Source of the DNA: JBFLYN01 sp040756655
GTDB taxonomy: Bacteria; Bacillota; Sulfobacillia; UBA8153
DNA: 64,000 nucleotides
Assembly: GCA_040756655.1 (NCBI GenBank)
Contig: JBFLYN010000003.1
Span: forward strand, 77,737 to 141,736
Direction of reading: 5' to 3'
Position 1 is the stretch's first letter; every line of letters begins with the position of its first letter. Both the position numbers and the translations under genes were made by a program. Below the pieces are notes generated by a model. The model was not told the DNA's origin and made no database searches. It saw nothing but the letters and a program-made list of their open reading frames with translations. Positions 9,111 to 19,811 of the stretch are shown one piece after another.

Positions 9111-9139
9111 TTTACACCCTACCAGGGGTGATGTATACT
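9111..9139 (+). promoter_or_regulatory. sigma-A type promoter for the GT4-csaB pair
   Basis: The -35 TTTACA (9111-9116) and -10 TATACT (9134-9139) are separated by exactly 17 nt and lie 44 nt before the first plus-strand start codon at 9183. This is the start of the only sizeable plus-strand transcript in the window. Confidence 0.75.
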
Positions 9140-9182
9140 TACCATGATAGACTAGTTGGGTGGCATCAACAAGGGGAGCACC

Positions 9183-10271
9183 ATGTCTAGCCGGTCCATT
9201 CTCCTGACCGCCGGGGCGGTAAACTCGGGTGCAGTCCTAAGCCACGTGGTATCGCTGGCCCGGGAAATGGAGCGGCGCGGCCACCGGGTCGTAGTTGCCT
9301 CCCCGGGCGGGCCGGGCGCCCGGCGGCTTACACACGTGCCGCTATGCTTGAGGACTCCGTGGGATCTAGCCCGCGCCGTCTACCGGGTCCGCCAGCTCCT
9401 GGAACGCACGTGCCCGGACATTGTGCATGCCCACGGACAGTTGTCGGCCTGGGTATGCCAGCGCGCCCGGAGCGGGTACCCTGTGGCGATGGCCGTGACC
9501 TACCACGAGGAGGAGAGCCCGGGTTTCCACTGGAAGCATCTGGCCCGGCCCGGAGACCTGACCATCGCCACCACGGAAAAGGTCCGTCATCACCTCATCC
9601 GGGAGTTTGGGTTCACCGGGGTACAGCTGATCCCGGCCGGGATTGATACCAACCTGTACGCTCCCGGCGACCAGGCAACGGCCAAGAGGCAACTGGAACT
9701 GGACGAAGCTATGGTCGTCAGCGCCATGGGACGGTGGAGAGGGCCAGAAGGCAGCCTGGTCCACTGTCTCATAGATGCATGCGACTTCTTATTGGACAAA
9801 TGGCCCGGCCTCCAGTTGCTGGTGGCAGGCGACGGCAGCGGCCGGGCAGATATACGGGTCCGGGCCGCCCGGGCCAAGTCCAGGGTCATCCTATCCGGTA
9901 ACGTCACCGGGGCAGCCACGGTCTTTCATGCCGCTGATGTAGTGGTGGCAACCGGGAGGACGGCCCTGGAGGCCTTGTCGTGCTCCCGGCCCGTGCTGGT
10001 AGCAGGCCGGGATGGAATAGTGGGCCCTCTGACCCCGGCCAGTTTCTCCCGCCTGGAGCAGGCGGGCTTTTCTGCCCGCGGCATGGGCATGCCGCTTGAT
10101 GCCGGCCGTATCCGGGACCTGCTCGACTTTATGCTCGCTCGCCCGGGGCTGGGCCGCCAGCTGGGGCTCCACGGGCGGAGGCTCCTGGAAGAAAAGCTTT
10201 CGGTATCAGCGGTGACAGGCCAGCTCCTTGAACACTACGCCCTGACCCTGAGTAAGCGTGGGGCGGGGTGA
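9183..10271 (+). CDS. GT4-family glycosyltransferase
   Basis: The 362-residue protein has the GT-B fold layout of family GT4: an N-terminal acceptor domain starting LLTAGAVNSGAVLSHVVSLA and a C-terminal nucleotide-sugar domain with GDGSGRADIR and a shortened E-x7-E region (RTALEALSCSRPVLVAG). The start was placed at ATG 9183 because AAGGGGAG lies just upstream; an earlier ATG at 9156 has no such site. It is transcribed with csaB from its own promoter, opposite to the flanking genes, and probably acts on a secondary cell-wall polymer. Sugar and acceptor cannot be told from sequence. Confidence 0.85.
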   Translation: MSSRSILLTAGAVNSGAVLSHVVSLAREMERRGHRVVVASPGGPGARRLTHVPLCLRTPWDLARAVYRVRQLLERTCPDIVHAHGQLSAWVCQRARSGYPVAMAVTYHEEESPGFHWKHLARPGDLTIATTEKVRHHLIREFGFTGVQLIPAGIDTNLYAPGDQATAKRQLELDEAMVVSAMGRWRGPEGSLVHCLIDACDFLLDKWPGLQLLVAGDGSGRADIRVRAARAKSRVILSGNVTGAATVFHAADVVVATGRTALEALSCSRPVLVAGRDGIVGPLTPASFSRLEQAGFSARGMGMPLDAGRIRDLLDFMLARPGLGRQLGLHGRRLLEEKLSVSAVTGQLLEHYALTLSKRGAG

Positions 10272-10311
10272 CCAAGCTTAAGGCGGCATCTAATTCCAGC
10301 AGGGAGGCCAT

Positions 10312-11421
10312 ATGCCCGAAGTCCTGATAGCTGGTTACTACGGTTTTGGCAATACCGGTGACGAAGCCATCCTCGCTTCGACAGTTACGGCGCTGCGCCG
10401 ACTTGCGCCGGAACTGCGGCTGACGGTGCTTTCGGCGGATCCGGCCACTACCCAAAAGAATCACCGGGTTCGGGCCTTGCCTCGCCTGGACCTGGCCCGG
10501 GTGGCCATCGCCATGTCCAGGTCCGACCTGTTCTTATTCGGTGGTGGGAGTCTTCTACAGGACACCACCAGCCTCCGTTCGCTCTTGTATTACCTGGCCC
10601 TGCTCAACATGGCACTGGCAGCCAAAAAGCCCGTCATGGTCTACGCCAATGGGTTCGGCCCGGTAAGCAGCCGGATGGGGCGCCGCGCATGCCGCTGGAC
10701 CCTGGACCGGGTTGATCTCATCACCCTGCGGGACGAAGACTCCCGCCGGGAGTTGGAGTCCTTGGGCATAGCCCGCCCGCCAGTCCGGGTGACTGCCGAC
10801 CCAGCGTTCCTGCTGGAAGCCGCCAGCCCGGAGACCGTCGACAACATCCTGGTCCGGGAAGGCATCTGCAGACCGCAAGTCGGACGGCTGGTTGTGGCCG
10901 TCCGGTACTGGAACGGGTTGGACCCCGGGGCCTTGGCCGGGGCCTTGGACCGCCTGGTACAGAACACTGGATTACAGGTGTTGTTTGTACCCATGCATGG
11001 AGAGGACGACCGCAGGTGCTCCCGGGAAACAGCGGCGCTCATGAGCCAGCCGGCACTGGTTCTGAAAGGAAGCTATGCCCCCTCTGAGTTGCTGGGACTT
11101 ATCGGCACCGCCCACGTCCTCTTGGGTATGCGCTTCCACGCCCTGGTTTTTGCTGTTTCCCAGGCGGTCCCGGCCGCCGGGATTGTCTACGACCCCAAGG
11201 TCAGCGCCCTCCTCAGCACCCTGGGCCTTCCGGTGGCCGGCCACGCGGGAGAACTCGACCCGGTTCAGCTGGCCACCACCGTGGAGCAGCTGTACCGGTG
11301 CCGGGAAGCGTGCCGCGGCCAGCTGGTGACCCTGGCCGGAGACCTACGCCGGGATGCCGCCGTTGGTGTCAGGCAGGCGCTGGACCTGCTTGGGGCCACC
11401 AAAGAGAAAGGGGCGCCCTGA
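10312..11421 (+). CDS. csaB: polysaccharide pyruvyl transferase CsaB
   Basis: CsaB adds ketal pyruvate to a secondary cell-wall polysaccharide, which is the ligand of SLH domains that hold S-layer proteins on the surface. The 369 residues match the family over the full length: GYYGFGNTGDEAIL at the N-terminus, FLFGGGSLLQDTTS, VMVYANGFGPV, LITLRDEDS and the C-terminal GMRFHALVFA motif. The ATG at 10312 follows GGGAGG closely. Its presence predicts SLH-anchored envelope proteins elsewhere in the genome. The stop codon lies in the loop of a terminator hairpin that serves the opposing gene. Confidence 0.93.
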   Translation: MPEVLIAGYYGFGNTGDEAILASTVTALRRLAPELRLTVLSADPATTQKNHRVRALPRLDLARVAIAMSRSDLFLFGGGSLLQDTTSLRSLLYYLALLNMALAAKKPVMVYANGFGPVSSRMGRRACRWTLDRVDLITLRDEDSRRELESLGIARPPVRVTADPAFLLEAASPETVDNILVREGICRPQVGRLVVAVRYWNGLDPGALAGALDRLVQNTGLQVLFVPMHGEDDRRCSRETAALMSQPALVLKGSYAPSELLGLIGTAHVLLGMRFHALVFAVSQAVPAAGIVYDPKVSALLSTLGLPVAGHAGELDPVQLATTVEQLYRCREACRGQLVTLAGDLRRDAAVGVRQALDLLGATKEKGAP

Positions 11422-11428
11422 GGCGCCC
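11400..11428 (-). terminator. terminator of the prfB transcript, embedded in the csaB 3-prime end
   Basis: A perfect 7-bp stem GGGCGCC/GGCGCCC (11411-11428) with a 4-nt loop is followed on the minus strand by CCTTTCTCTTT. The loop contains the csaB TGA. The T-rich side faces the minus strand, so it mainly serves the transcript ending with the gene at 11443-11874; on the plus strand there is no U-tract. Confidence 0.6.
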
Positions 11429-11442
11429 GGTGTCCCCACGTG

Positions 11443-11874
11443 CTACCGCTCTACTCGGTGCCCACCCCGTGCCAAAACGATGATGTCCGTGACCGCCAGT
11501 AGCCCGCGGCCGTCTCCCCGGGGCACGATGAGCAGGTGGTTGGCGGGAACTCTTTCACCCATCCTCAAGTCCACGCCTGCGGTGACGTTGGCCAGCCCGC
11601 CCAGCTGGCTGTCGATGGCCGTGGCCTGCCCGGAACGCAGGATCAACTCGGTGCCGGCCTCAGCGATGAGCCGCAATCCGGCAGGAACTTCCACCACCAC
11701 CAGGGCGGTTTTGCCGTCCACGAACTGGGTGACCCAGCTTACGGTGACCAGGGGGTCGCCAGGCGAACCAGGCTCCGGTGGCTGGGCCCCTGCGCCCCGC
11801 CCCAACCAGAACCCACCGCCGGCCAGCGCAAGCACCAGCCCGCACACTATCAACACTGTCCTGATCCTCTTCAA
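11443..11874 (-). CDS. conserved membrane-anchored protein of unknown function
   Basis: The 143-residue protein has one N-terminal hydrophobic helix (about 5-24) followed by an extracytoplasmic beta-rich domain containing VPAGLRLIAEAGTELILRSG and RVPANHLLIVPRGDGRG, reminiscent of beta-clip/SAF-like folds. I do not recognise a named family. The TTG start overlaps the prfB stop as TTGA, with GGAGG 6 nt upstream, so it is translationally coupled to prfB and is the last gene of the secA-prfB transcript. Confidence 0.7.
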   Translation of the reverse strand: MKRIRTVLIVCGLVLALAGGGFWLGRGAGAQPPEPGSPGDPLVTVSWVTQFVDGKTALVVVEVPAGLRLIAEAGTELILRSGQATAIDSQLGGLANVTAGVDLRMGERVPANHLLIVPRGDGRGLLAVTDIIVLARGGHRVER

Positions 11875-12993
11875 GATGCACCTCCATCACGGTTCTTGGC
11901 GGCTTCCTGCTGCAGGTAGGCATAGATGAACCCATCGATGGCACCATCCAGTACCGCCTGCACGTTCCCGACTTCCATGTCGGTACGGTGGTCTTTGACC
12001 AGGCTGTAGGGCTGCAGCACATAGGAGCGGATCTGGCTGCCCCAGGCGATCTCCTGGTGCTCGCCGCGCAGGCTGTTGATCTCGTTTTGCCTTTCCAGCT
12101 CTCGACGCTCGGCCAGCCTGGCCCTGAGGATGCGCATGGCGCTCTCGCGGTTGGAATGCTGAGACCGCTCGTTTTGGCAGGCTACCACAATGCCGGTAGG
12201 CAGGTGGGTAATGCGTACCGCCGAGTCGGTCTTGTTGACATGCTGCCCCCCGGCACCCCCGGACCTGTAGGTGTCGATACGCAGGTCGTCAGGATCGATG
12301 GCCACGTCCTCATCCTCTTCTATCTCAGGTAATACTTCGACCGAGGCAAAGGAGGTATGACGTCTTCCCGAAGCGTCAAACGGGGAAATCCTCACCAGGC
12401 GGTGAACCCCTTTCTCTGGCCGGAGAAACCCGTAGCCGTAGGGCCCCTTCACCTGGAAAGTGATGCTTTTTAGCCCCGCCTCTTCCCCGGGGAGGCTGTC
12501 GATGATCTCCCAAGAGTAGCCCCGGCGCTCAGCCCACCGCGTGTATAGCCGAAAGAGCATCTCCACCCAGTCCTGGGCTTCGGTCCCCCCGGCCCCGGCG
12601 TGCAGTGATACTATAGCATTGTTAACGGCATACTTGTGGGCCATGAGTACCCTTAGTTCCAGGTCTTTGACCTTTTGCTCTAGCAACTCCATGGAACGGC
12701 GGGCTTCTCCCACAAAGGAGGCATCCGTCTCCTCCTCGCCCAGCTCGATCATGGCGCCGATGTCCCCGGCCTCCGCCCGCAACTGGTCGTATTCGTCAAG
12801 CTTGCCCTTGATGCGGGCGACCTGCCGTAGGATGCTCTGGGCCCGGCCCTGGTCGGACCAGAAATCCGGGGCTTCCAGCCGGGCATTTAGCTTCGCCAGC
12901 TCTGACTCAAGACCCGGGACGTCAAAGAGACCTCCCTAGCTGATCGAGTCTGGACCCGGTCTCCTGGAGGCGGCGCTTGATGTCGTCGTACAC
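11871..12993 (-). CDS. prfB: peptide chain release factor 2, with programmed +1 frameshift
   Basis: RF2 releases peptides at UGA and UAA. The reading frame is complement(join(11871..12923,12925..12993)): a 23-codon leader starting at GTG 12993 ends in CTT TGA C, and decoding continues in the +1 frame, giving 373 residues, normal for RF2. The frameshift signal is classic: AGGGAGG (internal Shine-Dalgarno) shortly before CTT-TGA at 12922-12927. The catalytic GGQ is in RSGGAGGQHVNKTDSAVRI, and the RF2 SPF tripeptide is in ISPFDASGRRH. RF2 autoregulates because the leader TGA is its own substrate. It lies 15 nt behind secA, the standard Bacillota order. Confidence 0.95.
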
Positions 12994-13008
12994 TGACCGT
13001 CGCTCCTT

Positions 13009-15666
<2,658 letters not shown>

Positions 15667-15738
15667 CGGCTTCTCCTCCCCAAAAGCGCTTAAAGGAACC
15701 TCAAGGTTCCCCTGAGCAGGCACAAAGGCCGCACATAG

Positions 15739-15767
15739 ATGATAACATCTCCAGAGGTCTGTGGCAA
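15739..15767 (-). promoter_or_regulatory. sigma-A promoter (extended -10) for secA
   Basis: On the minus strand TTGCCA (15762-15767), 17 nt, and TATCAT (15739-15744), with TG one base before the -10 hexamer (extended -10). It lies between the DUF5317 gene and secA and probably drives secA-prfB. Confidence 0.75.
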
Positions 15768-15786
15768 TTCTTCACGATCGGCCAGT

Positions 15787-16320
15787 TTACTGGCGGCGTG
15801 TCATGGAGGAGTATATTGCCAAAAATAAGCCGAGAGCGATGAATCCATCTCCTATGCTGAATACGTTGGATAGAACTGGGCGGAAGGTCACCACGTCCGC
15901 CAGCCACCACAACCTGGCCCCCGGGCCCATGAGCTGGTGGGTATAAGAATGCGCAATCCTCTCCGCCTCGCCAAGCAGCCCCACCCGCTCCAATGCTTCC
16001 ACAGAAATTGGCATCCGGGCTCCATTGGCAAAGATTACCAAGGCGTTCATCAAGGTCCCCGCGCCGGTCAAAGGAAGTCCCGGCAGGCACCGGTTGGCAT
16101 AGACGGCGTAAAGCACACACCCATAGGAAACCAGGTAAACCCCGCTGGCCAGTACGGGCGGCAACAGGACTCGCCCACCTGCCGCGGATAGGAGCATCCG
16201 GAGGACTACTCCTGTCACCAGGGTGGGAGCGGCCTTAAAGGTGAGTTCGCCGAGCCGGGTGATGCTTCCCTTCCTTGCGAGTGCTACTAGCACCGAAAGA
16301 ATAATGACTCCGAAAAACAA
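15787..16320 (-). CDS. DUF5317 family membrane protein
   Basis: The 177-residue protein has five or so hydrophobic segments and matches the DUF5317 pattern: an N-terminal helix with ARKGSITRLGEL, a central LMNALVIFANGARMPIS, and a C-terminal VLSNVFSIGDGFIALGLF. No biochemical role is known for the family. It begins with TTG at 16320, preceded by AGGTGG, and overlaps the 3-prime end of the upstream HD-GYP-like gene by 86 nt in a different frame, so the two are probably made together. Confidence 0.72.
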   Translation of the reverse strand: MFFGVIILSVLVALARKGSITRLGELTFKAAPTLVTGVVLRMLLSAAGGRVLLPPVLASGVYLVSYGCVLYAVYANRCLPGLPLTGAGTLMNALVIFANGARMPISVEALERVGLLGEAERIAHSYTHQLMGPGARLWWLADVVTFRPVLSNVFSIGDGFIALGLFLAIYSSMTRRQ

Positions 16321-17566
16321 TCTTTCCCCACCTTTCCCTCTCTTCTACTGCCTGACCCAGAAGGGAAAGCAGGTGTGGATCAAACTGGTGGGCCGCGTTT
16401 GATCTCAGCTCTCTTAGAGCGTCCCGGGGCAAAAGCCGGGGTCGGTACGGGCGCTGGGATGTGAGGGCACAGTATCCGTCCACCAGTCCCACCACGCGCG
16501 CAGCCAGCGGAATCTCGTTACCCGCCAGGCCATCGGGGTAGCCACTCCCATCGCACAGCTCGTGGTGGTGCCGGATAATCGGGATGCAGGTTTTCAGGTA
16601 AGGCACCCGCCGGGCGATGCCTTCGCCTGACCCGGTATGACGGCGTACGGCCGCGATCTCTTCTTCGGTCAGAGGACCGGGACGGTTGAAAGCCGTCTCG
16701 GGGACAGCCACCATGCCGATATCCCTTAGCAGACCTCCCAGGTAAAGCGTGGTGATACCGGCGTCGTCCAGGCCCAGCTTGCACCCGATGGCCGCCGACA
16801 GATCCGCCACATCCAGGGCCGCGGCATCAAAGGAACCTTTCTTGTTCTCAATGGCGTGGATCAGCCCGTAAAGAGCATCCCGGTAAGCTATCTGGCGCCG
16901 GGCCACCAGCCAGGCAGAGTACAGTGCCAGCAAGGAAAAGAGCACGAATACCACCATGGCCTCTACGGGAAGTCCTCCTGCCGGGTAAAACGCCCTGAGC
17001 ACCACCCCGCTCAGCGCCCCGGAAGCATGGTATCCCGAGACATACAGCAGTTGCCTCCGCCAGGCCGTAAGAGGTCGTAGCCGGAACCGCTCCATCTCGA
17101 CCAGAGCGTGGACCAGGCCACGGACCAAGGTGTACCCGATTACCGATAGGAACATGGCCTCAAGGGGCTCGACTACCGGCAACAAGGAGTCCAGCATCAG
17201 GCCGTAAGCGAGGGTGGCCAGGGTGCCCGCAGCTACCTGCTCGGCGGCCACGGGCAACGGGATGTGCGCGTGATCGTGGCCAGGATCCAGCAGCGCACTG
17301 GCCAGCCTGCCGAGGGCCGCCACGTACAGGGCAGGCCAAGTCCCCACCACCAGTACTGCCAAAGTGTCAACGAGGGCGGTTACCACCCCGCGCAAGCGCG
17401 GGGAGGACGGGATCTGGCTCATAAGAATGCCCGTAAAGAAAAGAAAGACTAAGGCCCAAAACCGGGTAGGGTCTAACCGGGGGAGAGCCACCGCCAAAAG
17501 CAGCACCGTCAGCCCGGACAGTGCAGTTAGAGCCTTTCGCAAGGCCGGTGAGTACTGCCTGAACAT
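16235..17566 (-). CDS. membrane HD-GYP-like protein with degenerate catalytic motif
   Basis: The 443-residue protein has a polytopic N-terminal domain (about 10-225) and a C-terminal HD-GYP-like domain (about 230-405). The GYP part is intact (CDGSGYPDGLAG, about 338-349) but the HD pair is RD (Arg281-Asp282 in LLRDIGM), and the upstream metal-ligand helix that normally reads HSxRVA is replaced by FDAAALD. It is therefore unlikely to hydrolyse c-di-GMP and may be a binder or a partner of the intact HD-GYP encoded 2 nt upstream. The ATG at 17566 has GGGGAGGG 6 nt before it. The C-terminal tail is basic and runs into the DUF5317 gene. Confidence 0.85.
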   Translation of the reverse strand: MFRQYSPALRKALTALSGLTVLLLAVALPRLDPTRFWALVFLFFTGILMSQIPSSPRLRGVVTALVDTLAVLVVGTWPALYVAALGRLASALLDPGHDHAHIPLPVAAEQVAAGTLATLAYGLMLDSLLPVVEPLEAMFLSVIGYTLVRGLVHALVEMERFRLRPLTAWRRQLLYVSGYHASGALSGVVLRAFYPAGGLPVEAMVVFVLFSLLALYSAWLVARRQIAYRDALYGLIHAIENKKGSFDAAALDVADLSAAIGCKLGLDDAGITTLYLGGLLRDIGMVAVPETAFNRPGPLTEEEIAAVRRHTGSGEGIARRVPYLKTCIPIIRHHHELCDGSGYPDGLAGNEIPLAARVVGLVDGYCALTSQRPYRPRLLPRDALRELRSNAAHQFDPHLLSLLGQAVEERERWGKIVFRSHYSFGASSTRKEGKHHPARRTHL

Positions 17567-17568
17567 AA

Positions 17569-18825
17569 CTACCCTCCCCTCGTTTCCTGTCCAGAGTCCA
17601 GGCTGGCAAGGACCCTGAGAAACGCTTGGACCACCACCGGGTCGAATTGGGTACCCGAGCACGCGACCAGCTCGTCCTGGGCAGCCTTGGGCGTATAGGC
17701 GCGCTTGTACGGTCGTTCTGAAATCATGGCATCGTAGGAATCGGCTACGGTAATGATGCGGGCTCCCAGCGGGATTTGGGTGCCTCTTAGCCCGTCCGGG
17801 AAGCCGGCCCCGTCATACCTCTCGTGGTGGTGCCTAACCCAGCTGCTGCCCTTGCCCAGGAGCTTGATACCGCCAATGATGTCGGCTCCCAGGGCCGGGT
17901 GCTGCTTCATCTCATTGTACTCCTCGGCGGTAAAGAGGCCGGGCTTTTTGAGTAGCTCGTCTCTGATGCTTATCTTGCCGATGTCATGGAGGATGCCCAC
18001 ATACTCCAAAATTTCCAGGTCCTCGTCAGAGACTCCCAGCTGCCTGCCGATTTTCACTGCATGCTTGGCTACTCGTTCCGAGTGACCGTGGGTGCAGGAA
18101 TCCTTGGCGTCCAGGGCCGTACTCAGGGCCAGCATGGTCTGGAGGTAGGAAGCACGCATGTCGATATAGCGCTGGAAGGCCTGCCTGGCCATGAGCAGCG
18201 GGATGAAAAACAGAGCTACACTGGTGGGCCCGCCGGCCTGGTAAACGGCAGCTATGAGGATACTCATGGGCATAAAAGCAAAAAGGTTCGGGACCGACCA
18301 CCGCATGTTCAGCCGCCAAATGCCCCAGGGTGATCCTCCATCCCTGACCACAAACGCTGCGATGGCAAAAGCACCATTGAGCAGGGTATAAGTGAGCGCC
18401 CCGGCCACGAAGGGGACAGCGGATGTCACCAGGTTAAAGGAGCCAACCTCCCCTCCGAGCCACAGGTAGACATAGGCCCCGGCCACCGCCGAGAGCGCCA
18501 GCATGGTCCGGTTGAAGAGCACGATGCGCAAAGGCACGGTGCCGCTTAGGTCCCTCAGGCGCAGGGTGCCCACGGCGGCGATCCACCCGGCCACGGCCGG
18601 GCCGTGCAGGATGAACAGGGAGTGGATGATGGGCGCACTTACCGACACCGTTCCTCTTGCCTTGGGAAGAGGGATGGGGGCAGCCTCGCTGAGAAAAACC
18701 AGCACTGCGAAGAAGGCCATGTCCGGCCATGCTTTCTGAAAATCCGGATGATTACGGAAGAGCACCAGGGCGCCCAGTAAGATCACGGCGTCGAAGTATC
18801 GGTAGAGCAAGACGGTTCTGCGCAT
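17569..18825 (-). CDS. HD-GYP domain phosphodiesterase with membrane sensor domain
   Basis: This is a probable cyclic-di-GMP phosphodiesterase. The 418 residues comprise a polytopic N-terminal domain (about 10-220), a short linker helix and an HD-GYP domain (about 230-415) with all motifs: HGHSERVAKHA, the catalytic HD at His280-Asp281 (ILHDIGK), HPALGADI, RHHHERYDGAGFPDGL (GFP variant of GYP) and DSYDAM. The ATG at 18825 was preferred to a TTG at 18852 because GGGAGAG lies about 10 nt upstream. The membrane domain resembles those of the degenerate HD-GYP protein next door and the GGDEF protein at 31353-33032. Confidence 0.9.
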   Translation of the reverse strand: MRRTVLLYRYFDAVILLGALVLFRNHPDFQKAWPDMAFFAVLVFLSEAAPIPLPKARGTVSVSAPIIHSLFILHGPAVAGWIAAVGTLRLRDLSGTVPLRIVLFNRTMLALSAVAGAYVYLWLGGEVGSFNLVTSAVPFVAGALTYTLLNGAFAIAAFVVRDGGSPWGIWRLNMRWSVPNLFAFMPMSILIAAVYQAGGPTSVALFFIPLLMARQAFQRYIDMRASYLQTMLALSTALDAKDSCTHGHSERVAKHAVKIGRQLGVSDEDLEILEYVGILHDIGKISIRDELLKKPGLFTAEEYNEMKQHPALGADIIGGIKLLGKGSSWVRHHHERYDGAGFPDGLRGTQIPLGARIITVADSYDAMISERPYKRAYTPKAAQDELVACSGTQFDPVVVQAFLRVLASLDSGQETRGG

Positions 18826-18887
18826 GAGTGGGTTCTCTCCCTGTGCCTGCAAGACATAATGGACCGGCGATGTAGAGTGATTAGGCC

Positions 18888-18965
18888 TTAACCGACCTGC
18901 CAGCTGGCGCCCCCGGCGAGTACCAACGCCAGAAGGGCCAAGAGAGCCTTTACGACACGGGCCAA
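18888..18965 (-). CDS. 25-residue hydrophobic peptide
   Basis: A short ORF starts with TTG at 18965, nine nt after a perfect AGGAGG, and encodes 25 residues: a basic N-terminus (MARVVKALLA), a Leu/Ala-rich helix and the ending GGASWQVG. It looks like a single-pass membrane peptide or an orphan signal-like peptide. It lies between an uncharacterised gene and the HD-GYP gene. The strong ribosome-binding site and ordinary codon use are the support; there is no family to compare with, so translation is a prediction. Confidence 0.5.
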   Translation of the reverse strand: MARVVKALLALLALVLAGGASWQVG

Positions 18966-19070
18966 GTGTGGAAACCTCCTACATGAAGCCCGCCCTGCAC
19001 CGCTCCTGCAAAGGCAGATGCTCTCCGCTAGGATTCCCGCAAGTCATCGCCGGTCCAATCCCAGTCTCGA

Positions 19071-19742
19071 TTATGTTTTGATGTCTCTTTCTACCAGGGC
19101 AAAACGCCTGTTGATGGCGTCAAGGGTAGCCCGGGCCACCGCCTCCCATTCCTCTCCCCGGACCAGGCATGAGCCGGTAAGCATCTCTTCCCCATCGAGG
19201 CAAGCCATGCCCACGGCCACCATCACCGTGGGCTCAAGCGCCAGGTTGACCACCAGTACATCCTCTAAGGTCAGGATCATGTCTTCTCTTTGAAAGCAGC
19301 TGGCAACAGCGTTGAGCGTGGCCTGGGCCACTAGGCGGAGGCGATGCGCGGAAGTGGTCGGTCCGCTGGAAGAACCCGAGAACCTGTGCCCCGCATAATC
19401 AATGCTCACATCGACCTCTGCCCAGTTGCCAGAGGAACGGTAATGGAGTGAACCCATCCGGATCCGGGCGGGGCTTGCGGCCAGTTCGTCTCCATCCTTG
19501 ATCTGGGCTATGCTTACTAGCCTGGGATCCAGTTCCACATTGTGCCTGGTAAGAAGGACGGAAACTGCGTCCCTGACCACATGCTTGGGGTTCCTCCCAA
19601 GCCTGGCCAAAATGTGTACCTCGGCGACCTGGTCATCTTTGACCGTTACCCGCACTGAGAGAACCCCTCGAATCCTACTAAGGGTGTTCTCCCAGTCCTT
19701 GGGCGTCCCTTTTCTCTGGCCAACATCCATGACGGCCATCAT
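19071..19742 (-). CDS. uncharacterised 223-residue protein
   Basis: I do not recognise this protein. It has no membrane segment. Two parts can be seen: an N-terminal alpha/beta region (about 15-80, RIRGVLSVRVTVKDDQVAEV, then ILARLGRNPKHVVRDAVSVL) and a C-terminal region (about 100-215) where a beta-hairpin with GSSSGPTTSAHRLRLVAQAT is followed by a helix and strands, and a similar beta-beta-helix pattern recurs (VAVGMACLDGEEMLTGS and VARATLDAINRRF). The start is uncertain: ATGs at 19742, 19739 and 19730 are close together and none has a strong Shine-Dalgarno. It follows the 19812-20945 gene and precedes the HD-GYP genes. Confidence 0.65.
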   Translation of the reverse strand: MMAVMDVGQRKGTPKDWENTLSRIRGVLSVRVTVKDDQVAEVHILARLGRNPKHVVRDAVSVLLTRHNVELDPRLVSIAQIKDGDELAASPARIRMGSLHYRSSGNWAEVDVSIDYAGHRFSGSSSGPTTSAHRLRLVAQATLNAVASCFQREDMILTLEDVLVVNLALEPTVMVAVGMACLDGEEMLTGSCLVRGEEWEAVARATLDAINRRFALVERDIKT

Positions 19743-19811
19743 CCCATGCGTTGAGTTTTGGGTTTTTTCTCAGGGCAAAGAGTTCGACCTCGAAATACAT
19801 AATCCTTCCAG

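Noticed and set aside
19678..19800. 40-codon minus-strand frame beginning MYFEVELFALRKN with a nearby AAGGA and a run of six A
   Set aside because: I considered a -1 frameshift (A AAA AAC) into the 19071-19742 gene, but the -1 frame stops within ten codons and only a +1 shift would join the frames. Support is too thin.
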